Shown piece after piece: positions 15,827 to 23,270 of a stretch of 64,000 bases of DNA (positions within the stretch are counted from its first letter, which is position 1; each line of letters starts with the position of its first letter). The translations under genes were made by a program, and so were the position numbers. The notes beneath the pieces were generated by a model. The model made no database searches. It was given only the letters and a program-made list of their open reading frames with translations, and had not been told where the DNA came from. The DNA comes from Streptomyces sp. NRRL F-5123 (GTDB lineage: Bacteria; Actinomycetota; Actinomycetes; Streptomycetales; Streptomycetaceae): assembly GCF_000721495.1 (NCBI RefSeq), contig NZ_JOHY01000004.1, positions 1 through 64,000 of the forward strand. Direction: 5' to 3'.

Positions 15827-16222
15827 TCAGAAGTGGAAGACGAAGTTGCTGCCGACGGACGCCTCGCAGTCGTTGCTGTATGTCTTGGTGAAGTACACCG
15901 GCTTATTGCGCCAGGTGCCGGTCACCGTGACAGTGGTGGGCCAGTAATCCGCCCCGCAGCCGTAGCCCTCGGCACGCGGGAGCAAGGAGAACTGACCCCC
16001 CACCGCGATGAGTGCGGTGCACGCGGCCTCGGCCGTGGGGTGGGTCCCGCCGATGGGCGCGCACTGCAGGGTCACCTGCTTGTCCACCGGGCCGGCCGGC
16101 GAGGTTCCGACCTTGGCGAACGTGAGGTTCGCCAGCGGCGCGGGTGCGGCCGTGGCCGGAAGGACGGACACGACCGTCGCGGCAAGGCCCGCGACCAGGA
16201 CGACTCCGAGTCTCTTCCTCAT
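15827..16222 (-). CDS. Subtilisin inhibitor (SSI) family secreted protease inhibitor
   Basis: ATG 16222 with GGAGGAAG upstream encodes 131 residues. A Sec signal peptide (MRKRLGVVLVAGLAATVV, cleavage near ATA-AP) precedes a mature domain of about 105 residues with the four SSI cysteines in the right order: VTLQCAP, AEAACTAL, GYGCGADYWP and YSNDCEA. The conserved WRNKPVYFTKTYSNDC and the C-terminal FVFHF are present. SSI proteins are extracellular dimeric inhibitors of serine proteases; the loop after the third Cys carries the P1 residue. Here the loop reads C-G-A-D-Y-W-P, placing alanine at P1 instead of the usual Met, Lys or Arg, so specificity may differ from classical SSI. Confidence 0.9.
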   Translation of the reverse strand: MRKRLGVVLVAGLAATVVSVLPATAAPAPLANLTFAKVGTSPAGPVDKQVTLQCAPIGGTHPTAEAACTALIAVGGQFSLLPRAEGYGCGADYWPTTVTVTGTWRNKPVYFTKTYSNDCEASVGSNFVFHF

Positions 16223-16724
16223 ACTTCCTCCGGTTGATCGAATGGATCGCATGGACGTGCCATTAACCGCGTAAGGGGAAGCGCACGGCAAGAGGAACGT
16301 CGGCCACCGTTCACGCGCCGGCGCACGCCTGCGAGCGGGCGTCCAGGGGTCCCGGGACGGGCCGAGACAGGCCGGTCTCCGCTTCGCGAACGCCGAGATG
16401 GCATTGCCCCGCCCTCGTGATCATGGCGCGATCCCGTGTATCCGGGTACGGGCACCGTCGTGTCGGGGCTGCCGGTGCGGCCGGAGGCGCGGGCGTCGAG
16501 CGCCTCGGCGCGCTGATGCCTGGGCCCAGTGCACCGGCTGGGCCCCCGGCCCCAGCGACGCCTGAACCTGCCTCCGGATCACAGCTGAAGCCTGGAGTGT
16601 CGGAGCTGTGGGACGGGCCTTGGTGATCCCTCGCAGATCTGTCACACGCGCAGGTGAACCGGAGATCACCGGTCCTGCTTCGGCTCAACCACCCCCGATT
16701 CGGGTGGGGACGGTCCGCCCGTGC
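16223..16724. other. Intergenic region between SSI and tpg genes
   Basis: About 500 bases without a supported gene. The SSI promoter should lie at the left end; the sequence ATTAACCGCGTAAGG at 16262-16276, about 40 bases upstream of the SSI start, is the only AT-containing imperfect repeat there and could be an operator. Nothing else stands out. Confidence 0.4.
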
Positions 16725-17282
16725 TCAGAAGTCGAGCTCGATGTAGTCGATGTCGGTGAACTCGACTTCGAGGTCAGCCGCACGGCGGCCGCGGTCCTTG
16801 AAGTAGATCTCCTGCAGTCCCTCCGCCGCGATGCGCTGGAGTTGCTGCTCGGTGGCGTCGGCGGACTGTGCGTCGAACAGGCGGGCGGCGTAGGCCGGGG
16901 GGAGGTGCTGGGTGATCCGGCGGATCCGCCCGTCGTCCGTGGATCCGGGCGCGGCGGTGAACCCGAACCGGGCGCGCGTCTCCACCGTGATGCCGCCGCG
17001 CGAGGCGGCGTGCTTCTTCGCCCGCTGTTTCACACGGGGCTGCCAGTCCTTGCGGACCTCGCGCTCCAGGCGGGCAGCCAACTCCGCACGGGGACGGCGC
17101 AGGGTGCCCTTGAGGTAGCGCTCCACCGTGCGCTGGGTGACCCCGAGCCGTGCGGCCGCGGCCCGGGTGGAGCCCTTCTCCGTCTTGACCAGGAACCGCA
17201 TCTGGGCCTGCGCGGACTTCGGGATGGGGCGGGTCGCGGTGTTCGCCGCCGCCCGGCGGAGTGCGTCGTCGATCGCGCCCAC
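16725..17282 (-). CDS. tpg: Telomere terminal protein Tpg
   Basis: The 185-residue protein matches the terminal-protein family of linear streptomycete replicons over its full usual length. It has PKSAQAQMRFLVK near the start, a helix-turn-helix AAARLGVTQRTVERYLKG (about residues 41-59), the conserved ITVETRARFGFTAAPGSTDD block around residues 98-117, LPPAYAARLFDA, and the tail LQEIYFKD then EFTDIDYIELDF. Tpg primes end patching by becoming covalently attached, through a threonine in the middle block, to the 5' telomere ends. GTG 17282 follows AAGGAG. It lies 68 bases downstream of tap, the standard tap-tpg operon order. Confidence 0.95.
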   Translation of the reverse strand: MGAIDDALRRAAANTATRPIPKSAQAQMRFLVKTEKGSTRAAAARLGVTQRTVERYLKGTLRRPRAELAARLEREVRKDWQPRVKQRAKKHAASRGGITVETRARFGFTAAPGSTDDGRIRRITQHLPPAYAARLFDAQSADATEQQLQRIAAEGLQEIYFKDRGRRAADLEVEFTDIDYIELDF

Positions 17283-17350
17283 GGTTCAGGCTCCTTGGTG
17301 GAGGGTAGGGCCTGCGGCGGCGACCGGGATGACGGTGTCGCCCATCGGGT

Positions 17351-19576
17351 TCACTCTCCTTCGTCGGCGGCGTCGTGGCCGTCGCCCTTGATGTGGCGTG
17401 CCGGGTTGTAGTCCTGCTCGAGCAGCTCCACGGCCCAGATCAGCGGCTGGGTGCCTTCGTGCTTGACCATCCCGGGCGAGACGCCGAGCCGGAACGTGCC
17501 CGGGGCGGGCTTACCGTCCGGTCCGTAGGGCAGGACGTCCAGCGGCGAGGGCCCGGCCGAGGGGAACACCGCGCAGTCCGACAGCAGCGCGACCGGCATC
17601 AGCGCCTGGTCGCCGAACCGGGCCGTCCACGCACCCTGTTCCTGGGCCGCGGGCAGGACACCGCCGGTCGCGGCCGCGGTCTTCAGCAGTTTGCGGTGCA
17701 TGTTGACCCGGGCCGCCGAGATGACCGCGGCCCGGATGTCGGGGCGCCAGGTCGGGCGCTCCAGGGCAGGCCACCGCTCCCCCGGCCGGTAGGACGCGCC
17801 CTGGGGGCGTTCGCGGAGCTTGCCGATGCCGCCCTTGACCGTCGACTTGATCGCGGACAGCACCATCGCCGTGCCGGGGTCGGCCGCCTTGTGCTGCTCC
17901 ATCGCAGCGAGAAACTGCTGCGGGGTGAGGTCGGCGGTGACACCCAGGTCGGCCATCGTCTGCTTGTAGGCGTCGGCGAGGTGCTTGTACCAGGGGTCCA
18001 GGTACGGGCCGCTCTCCCGCCGCAGGTACGCCTCCAGCGGGCGGAGCTCCACCGGCAGCCGGTACGTCTCGATCAGCTCGAGCGCATACGCAACGGTCGG
18101 GGTGGCGTACCAGGCCGGGCCCGTCGGACGCTCACCGTGCGGCGTGAACGGGCTGGGCAGGCGCGGATCGAGGCCGATTCCGGACAGGTCCACCAGCCAC
18201 GCGCCCGGCACCGTCTTGTCGAACCGCGGCCCGCGCACGTGCTCCGGCGCGCCGAGACCGACGACCAGTCTGTTGGCGGCGGCGAGGAAAGCGGTGTTCA
18301 CGTCGACGCCGACCGCGAAGGGCTTCGCGCACTCGGCGTCCGTGAGCTGCTGCGGGTCACGGATCCAGTCGAACGCCTCCTCGTCGAGGACCTGGTCCGG
18401 TGTGCGCTGGTGGCCGCGGGGGAAGAGCGCGGCCACGGCAGGGTGTTCGTCCGGGGCCTCCGGCGGGGCGGGGTCCACCGCAGTGGTGAGCGAGCCGGGG
18501 ACCGGCCCGGACACCCACGTGCCCGTCACATCGTCCTTCACCGCACGGGTCGGCGGCCGCAGCGCGGTCATCAGCTCCAGGCCCGCCACCGCGGTGCTTC
18601 CGCGCGGGGTCAGCACCCGTGCGGCGTACACCGACAGCACTCGCGCCAGCTCCGCCGGCGGCAGCTGGTCGGCGTCGCCCCAGGAGCGGGAGTCCAGGGC
18701 GTCCCAGGGCAGCACGGCCAGCTGCACGCACCGCCGCTCACCGCCCTGCGCGGACCGGTAGATCCGCGCCCACGGGCCGAAACCGCGTTTGGTGAGCTGC
18801 CACTTGGCCTTCGCGATCTGCTTGACCACCGGGTGCCCCTCCGGTAGCCGCATGGAGCGCCGGTCCTCCAGGCGCTCCGGCAGCCCCAGCCGCTCGGCGG
18901 CCGCGGCGGTCAGCACGATCAGCGGATCGGAGTCCTTGCCCGAGCGGTGAAGCCGGGCCGCGCCGAGCCCGGCCTGGGCGAGCGTCCACTCCACGAGCTC
19001 CGGCACCGTGCCGGCCGGACAGTCCAGGACCAGGCCCCCGGCGCAGTACAGCTGCCCGTCGCCGTCCAGCACCCCGAGCGGACCGTGCGCGAACCGCGGA
19101 TCCGTCACGGCGGGGGCGGGCGCGGGCCTCGCGGTGGCGTTGCGGCCGGCCTGCCGGTGCGACGTCGGCGTGCTCCCGGCCGTGGCCGCCGACGGCGTGC
19201 TCCTGGTCGACGCTGCCGCCCGGTCCGCAGCCGCGGGAGGGGTCGGCGGCCCGGCACACGGCTCGGGCGCCGCAGGCGCCGGCAGTTGAGGGACGGGCGA
19301 GGTCGTCGCGTCCGGCGTCGCCGGGGGGAAGCGGGCGGCGAGGCCCTCGAGCAGCCGGGCGTAGGCGGCGCGCTGCGGCGGCCGCGGCTCGCGCAGCCCG
19401 GCCTCCCAGCTCCCGACCGTCTCGCGCCGGGTACCGAGCGCGGTGGCTACCTGAGTCTGACTCAGCCCTGCGGCCTCCCGCAGCCGCTTGCGCTCCGCGG
19501 ACGGCGGCAGGTCATCGGACGGGACCTGCTCCAGCAGCGCGTCGACCGCGCTGAACAGCTCGTTCTCCGTGCGCAC
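17351..19576 (-). CDS. tap: Telomere-associated protein Tap
   Basis: Tap recruits Tpg to the single-strand telomere overhang during end replication of linear Streptomyces chromosomes and plasmids. The 741-residue product has an N-terminal XRE-type helix-turn-helix (KRLREAAGLSQTQVATALGT, about residues 30-60), an Ala/Pro/Thr-rich linker to about residue 150, and then the long conserved Tap region containing GPLGVLDGDGQLYCAGG, KAKWQLTKRGFGPWARIYRS, PFAVGVDVNTAFLAAANRL and IKSTVKGGIGKLRERPQG. The GTG at 19576 is preferred over the GTG at 19585 because GGAGGTG lies eight bases before it and overlaps the upstream GTG. Length agrees with the family. It heads the operon with tpg. Confidence 0.95.
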   Translation of the reverse strand: MRTENELFSAVDALLEQVPSDDLPPSAERKRLREAAGLSQTQVATALGTRRETVGSWEAGLREPRPPQRAAYARLLEGLAARFPPATPDATTSPVPQLPAPAAPEPCAGPPTPPAAADRAAASTRSTPSAATAGSTPTSHRQAGRNATARPAPAPAVTDPRFAHGPLGVLDGDGQLYCAGGLVLDCPAGTVPELVEWTLAQAGLGAARLHRSGKDSDPLIVLTAAAAERLGLPERLEDRRSMRLPEGHPVVKQIAKAKWQLTKRGFGPWARIYRSAQGGERRCVQLAVLPWDALDSRSWGDADQLPPAELARVLSVYAARVLTPRGSTAVAGLELMTALRPPTRAVKDDVTGTWVSGPVPGSLTTAVDPAPPEAPDEHPAVAALFPRGHQRTPDQVLDEEAFDWIRDPQQLTDAECAKPFAVGVDVNTAFLAAANRLVVGLGAPEHVRGPRFDKTVPGAWLVDLSGIGLDPRLPSPFTPHGERPTGPAWYATPTVAYALELIETYRLPVELRPLEAYLRRESGPYLDPWYKHLADAYKQTMADLGVTADLTPQQFLAAMEQHKAADPGTAMVLSAIKSTVKGGIGKLRERPQGASYRPGERWPALERPTWRPDIRAAVISAARVNMHRKLLKTAAATGGVLPAAQEQGAWTARFGDQALMPVALLSDCAVFPSAGPSPLDVLPYGPDGKPAPGTFRLGVSPGMVKHEGTQPLIWAVELLEQDYNPARHIKGDGHDAADEGE

Positions 19577-19857
19577 AAGGCTCACCTCCGCGAGCCACCC
19601 TATCGCAGGTCACGCATTCAATCTAACGTGAATCACACATTTGCCGTCGTCCTGGTGAAGGGGTTTCAGCCGGGTCGGAGTGGCGCGGGGCGCAGCAGCG
19701 GGCGCTCGCCGAGGCGGGCTGCCCCCGGCGGGGGATGTGTGCCTGTCCTTGCGGTCTTGCGCCGTTCGTCGCTCGTGAGCCGTCAGATCGGCCTGCCCGG
19801 TGCGACGGTGATCGAGCTCGCGGGATCCGGGCCGGGGACGGTGGCCAGGGCGCGAAG

Positions 19858-20205
19858 CACCGGCTGTCCGTCGTCACGGACCCGGAGGACAGGGACGTCG
19901 ACGATGTCCTGATGCCGGTCTGCGACAGGCTCATGGGCCTGCTGGAGGCCGTGGAAACCGTCGAGGTCACCTGCTCGACGAACGCTGTCGAGTCCGTCTA
20001 TGCCCGCATCCGCAAGGCCGTTGGCGCCGCGGAGCTTCCCCAACGAGGGCGCGGCCATGAAGTGCGTCCGCATGGCGCCGATGAGCCTGGACCCCGACCG
20101 GCAAGGGCCCGCACGCGGTGGACCGTATGCGGGAAGACGCCCCTGAACGCCTTCCGGATCGCCTTCGAAGGCCACCTCACCCCGGCCGCCAACTGCCCCC
20201 CGCAC
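19858..20205 (+). pseudogene. IS256-family (mutator-type) transposase relic
   Basis: Two conserved parts of an IS256-type transposase remain fused. The first reads DVDDVLMPVCDRLMGLLEAV, which matches the block around the second catalytic Asp; the second reads TCSTNAVESVYARIRKAV, the C-terminal block with the catalytic Glu. The approximately 100 residues that normally separate them are gone. Downstream, FPNEGAAMKCV and MAPMSLDPDRQG lie in another frame and RWTVCGKTPLNAFRIAFEGH in the first frame again, so frameshifts add to the deletion. The end of the element (to about 20237) is also found alone at 13289-13342. Confidence 0.75.
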
Positions 20206-20347
20206 ACGCTGGATCAGCCGTCCACCGGACACGCCCGTACCGGTATCGGCCGGCGGGAACCGGTCCGGACAGTGCTGCGTCATCGCCGAACGACACTAAA
20301 AACAACGACCATTGACATAGAATTACGGGACGTGCTGGGATGAGGCC

Positions 20348-20914
20348 ATGACCTCACCCCGGGCCTCGACCCGCTCCGCCGACCCCTCCGCAGTCGAAGT
20401 CGAAGTCGACCCCACGCCGCGCGTCCACCTCGCCGAACTCAACGTCGCCACCCTCCGGCACCCCCTGGACGACCCGCGCATGCAGGACTTCGTCGACCTG
20501 CTCGACCCCGTCAACACCGCCGCCGACCAGGCGCCCGGCTTCGTATGGCGGCTGGTCGAGGAAGGACAGCCCGACGCCACCGGGATGCGGCCCGCGGGCG
20601 ACGACGTCATCGTGAACCTGTCCGTATGGGAGACCATGGGCGCACTGTGGGACTTCGCCTACCGCAGCGGCCACCTGGACGCGATGCGCCGCCGCCGCGA
20701 ATGGTTCGAACGCCACGTCGAGGCACACCTCGTCATGTGGTGGATCCCCGCCGGACACCTGCCGACCGTCGCCGAAGCCCTCGAACGGCTCGCCGACCTC
20801 CGCGACAACGGGCCGTCACCCCGCGCCTTCACCTTCGCCTCCTCCTTCACCCCCGCCGGTACCCCCACCCCCACCGGCTCCGCCCACGCCCACGCCCAAC
20901 CCGACCTGTTCTGA
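20348..20914 (+). CDS. DUF3291 domain-containing protein
   Basis: The 188-residue protein has the hallmark features of DUF3291 proteins: VHLAELNVATLRHPLDDPRM near residue 26, PGFVWRLVEEG, NLSVWETMGALWDFAYRSGH and the C-terminal block HLVMWWIPAGHLPTVAEALERL. These soluble monooxygenase-like ferredoxin-fold proteins have no established reaction. It starts at ATG 20348 with a GATGAGG stretch close by and ends in a low-complexity Thr/Pro/Ala/His tail. A hairpin follows at 20926-20959. It is flanked by the IS256-type relic. Confidence 0.88.
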   Translation: MTSPRASTRSADPSAVEVEVDPTPRVHLAELNVATLRHPLDDPRMQDFVDLLDPVNTAADQAPGFVWRLVEEGQPDATGMRPAGDDVIVNLSVWETMGALWDFAYRSGHLDAMRRRREWFERHVEAHLVMWWIPAGHLPTVAEALERLADLRDNGPSPRAFTFASSFTPAGTPTPTGSAHAHAQPDLF

Positions 20915-20925
20915 CGCATGAGCGA

Positions 20926-20959
20926 GAGGGCCCGTGCCGCCGCCGTGCGGCCGGCCCTC
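20926..20959 (+). terminator. Hairpin terminator candidate
   Basis: GAGGGCC at 20926-20932 pairs with GGCCCTC at 20953-20959, with additional G/C pairing possible in the 20-base loop. It lies just downstream of the DUF3291 stop and between convergent genes. Confidence 0.45.
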
Positions 20960-21029
20960 GGGGGTCGTCGGGACCGGCGTCCTGAACGGGAGCACGCATC
21001 AGGACGGGGCCGGATCAGGACGGGCCGGA

Positions 21030-21755
21030 TCAGCCGGCCGCGGGCAGGCATTCGGCGAGCAGGTCCAGGACGTCGCGCCAGGCCCGCCGCGCATGCCGCG
21101 GGTGGTGGCCGACCCCGGGGGGCGTGGGGTGGTCGACCGGCGGGTGGTGGAAGGCGTGCAGGGCCCCGCCGTAGACCACCAGGCGCCAGTCGACGCCCGC
21201 GGCCTGCATCTCGGCGGCGAACGCGTCGCGCTGCGCGGCCGGCATGATCGGGTCCTGCGATCCGACCCCGGCCCACACCGGGCAGCCGATGCGCGCCGCC
21301 TCGCCGGGGCGGCCCGTCGTCAGGGCGTTGACCGTCGCGATCGCGCGCAGGTCGGCGCCGAGGCGGCCGAGCTCGAGGGCGATCGCGCCGCCGGTGCCGT
21401 AGCCGACGGCGGCGATCCGGTCGGGGTCCGCGCGCGGTTCGGCGCGCAGCACGTCGAGGGCGGCTCGGCCGATGTCGCGCATCCGGTCGGGGTCGGCGAG
21501 CAGCGGCATGCAGCGGTCCAGCATCTCCCCGGGGTCGTCGAGGTAGCGCCCGCCGTGGAGGTCGAAGGCCAGCGCCACGTAGCCCAGCTCGGCCAGGGCG
21601 TCGGCCCGGCCGCGCTCGACGTCGCTGAGCCCCATCCCCTCGGGCCCGATCAGGACGGCGGGCCGGCGGCCGGCGCCGGAGGGGAGCGCGAGGTGTCCGA
21701 CCATCGTGAGGCCGTCGGCCGGGTAGGCGACCGTACGCGTGGTGACTGCTGTCAT
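21030..21755 (-). CDS. Dienelactone-hydrolase-family alpha/beta hydrolase, nucleophile replaced
   Basis: The 241-residue sequence follows the dienelactone hydrolase plan: PAVLIGPEGMGL, ELGYVALAFDLHGG, DPDRIAAVGYGTGG as the nucleophile-elbow segment, WAGVGSQDPIMP with the Asp, and GGALHAFHHP with the His. At the position where family members have the nucleophilic Cys or Ser (G-Y-C/S-x-G-G) this protein has Gly120 (G-Y-G-T-G-G). Either the catalytic mechanism differs or the protein is no longer a hydrolase. It is divergent from the aldo-keto reductase gene with 172 bases between starts. Cytosolic, no signal peptide. Confidence 0.82.
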   Translation of the reverse strand: MTAVTTRTVAYPADGLTMVGHLALPSGAGRRPAVLIGPEGMGLSDVERGRADALAELGYVALAFDLHGGRYLDDPGEMLDRCMPLLADPDRMRDIGRAALDVLRAEPRADPDRIAAVGYGTGGAIALELGRLGADLRAIATVNALTTGRPGEAARIGCPVWAGVGSQDPIMPAAQRDAFAAEMQAAGVDWRLVVYGGALHAFHHPPVDHPTPPGVGHHPRHARRAWRDVLDLLAECLPAAG

Positions 21756-21887
21756 GCGTCGGACCGTAACGGCTGCTGCGCCCTGCCCGGACGGTGTTCA
21801 CCGCCGGCGGACAACGGGGCCGGGGCGGCGGCGCGGGCTTTCCACCGATGGACGCCGAGCCCTCCCGGCATTCGGGGAAGGTCCGCT

Positions 21888-21908
21888 TGTACTGTGCAGA
21901 CCTGTACA
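21888..21908. promoter_or_regulatory. Operator-like inverted repeat in divergent promoter region
   Basis: TGTAC at 21888-21892 and GTACA at 21904-21908 form an inverted repeat with an 11-base spacer, 20 bases before the aldo-keto reductase start and close to where its promoter must lie. The regulator is not identified. Confidence 0.4.
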
Positions 21909-21927
21909 TCTGAAAGGGAAATCCCTC

Positions 21928-22863
21928 GTGAAGAGCTTCACCCTGCCCGGTACCGACATTGTCGCCCCGAACGTCGTGCTCGGCCTGATGCGTATCGCCG
22001 ACAAGAGCGACGAGGAGGTCCGCGAGCTCGTCCGCACCGGCCGCGACGCGGGCATCGACTTCGTCGACCATGCCGACATCTACGGCGGCGAGCTGCACGC
22101 CTGCGAACGCCGCTTCGCCGAGGCGATGGCGCTGAGCCCGTCGCAGCGCGACGAGATCACGATCCAGACCAAGACGGGGATCGTGACGGACGGGTGGTAC
22201 TACGACTTCTCCTACGAGCACATCGTCGAATCGGTCGAGGGCTCCCTCAAGGCCCTGGGCACCGACCGCATCGACATCCTGCTGCTGCACCGCCCGGACC
22301 CGCTCGTCGAGCCCGAGGAGGTGGCCCGCGCCTTCGACGCGCTCGAGTCCTCGGGCAAGGTGCGCGCGTTCGGTGTCTCGAACCACACGCCGCGTCAGAT
22401 CGACCTGCTGCGCAGGTACGTGCGCCAGCCCATCGTGGCCAACCAGCTCCAGCTGTCGATCACCCACGCGCCGATCGTCGCCCAGGGCGTCGCCGCGAAC
22501 ATGCTCGCGGAGCAGCAGGCGGCCACCCTCGACGGCGGCGGGATCGTCGACTACTGCCGTCTGAACGACATCACCGTCCAGGCGTGGTCCCCCTTCCAGG
22601 CCGGCTTCTTCACGGGTGTCTTCCTCGGCTCGCCGGACCATCCCGAACTCAACGCCGTCATCGACCGTCTCGCCGCCCAGTACGACGTCCCCGCCATCGC
22701 GATCGCGACCGCGTGGATCACCCGCCACCCCGCTCAGATGCAGGTCGTACTCGGCACCACCAGCCCCGAGCGTGTCGCGGGCGCCGCGCAGGGCTCCGAC
22801 CTGCGGCTCACCCGGGCCGAGTGGTACGAGCTGTTCCGCACCGCGGGCCACATCGTTCCCTGA
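21928..22863 (+). CDS. Aldo/keto reductase
   Basis: GTG 21928, with GAAAGGGA upstream, gives a 311-residue TIM-barrel oxidoreductase that uses NAD(P)H to reduce carbonyls. The catalytic tetrad is present: Asp47 and Tyr52 (DHADIYGG), Lys82 (QTKTGI) and His121 (LLLHRPD). The pattern SSGKVRAFGVSNHTPRQIDLL and the cofactor-binding segment near VVLGTTSPERV are typical, and the sequence around QLQLSITHAPIV and QAWSPFQAG resembles the YdhF-type subgroup. Length is normal. It faces the hydrolase-like gene divergently, so a common regulator is plausible. Substrate unknown. Confidence 0.9.
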   Translation: MKSFTLPGTDIVAPNVVLGLMRIADKSDEEVRELVRTGRDAGIDFVDHADIYGGELHACERRFAEAMALSPSQRDEITIQTKTGIVTDGWYYDFSYEHIVESVEGSLKALGTDRIDILLLHRPDPLVEPEEVARAFDALESSGKVRAFGVSNHTPRQIDLLRRYVRQPIVANQLQLSITHAPIVAQGVAANMLAEQQAATLDGGGIVDYCRLNDITVQAWSPFQAGFFTGVFLGSPDHPELNAVIDRLAAQYDVPAIAIATAWITRHPAQMQVVLGTTSPERVAGAAQGSDLRLTRAEWYELFRTAGHIVP

Positions 22864-23270
22864 GGCGGTGCCGGCCTCACGCCGGACGCGGCGCCGGGGC
22901 CGCGCGCCGAGGGCACGCGCCCGGGGGCGGTGCGGCGGCCGGCGTCGGCCGCGGCACACGCGCCGCCGGCCGCATCGCCGGAGGCACGGCGGCCCCCTCC
23001 TCGGTGTCTTTTCGGCGGCGCCGGAACCTCGCGGGCGGGCAGGCACTGGGGAGGCGTTCCGCCGAAGGCTCTCCGGCCGGCCGTGTCCCGCGGTCCGCCC
23101 GCGCGCATTATTGACATGTCCGCGCCTGGCGTTGACACTCGGACCACCGGTCGGCCGCCCGTGGCACCCGCGCGACTCCGGACCGGTCGGCGGCCCCTGC
23201 CCCGGCCGGGTTTCCCGCGCTTGCCCGACAGTCCTGATAACGATGTCAGCGACCCTCCCGGGAGGTCCCC
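22864..23270. other. Intergenic region upstream of the GH31 gene
   Basis: About 400 bases. Two TTGAC-containing hexamers (near 23111 and 23133) could be -35 elements, a palindromic TGATAACGATGTCA lies at 23235-23248, and GGGAGG at 23260-23265 is the ribosome binding site of the GH31 gene. The first 230 bases hold no recognisable gene. Confidence 0.45.
23235..23248. promoter_or_regulatory. LacI-type operator candidate upstream of GH31 gene
   Basis: TGATAACGATGTCA is an imperfect palindrome 22 bases before the GH31 start. It shares the TAACGAT core with the palindromic element at 33765-33778 in the mannoside locus, so the same LacI-family repressor might act here. The similarity is short. Confidence 0.35.
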
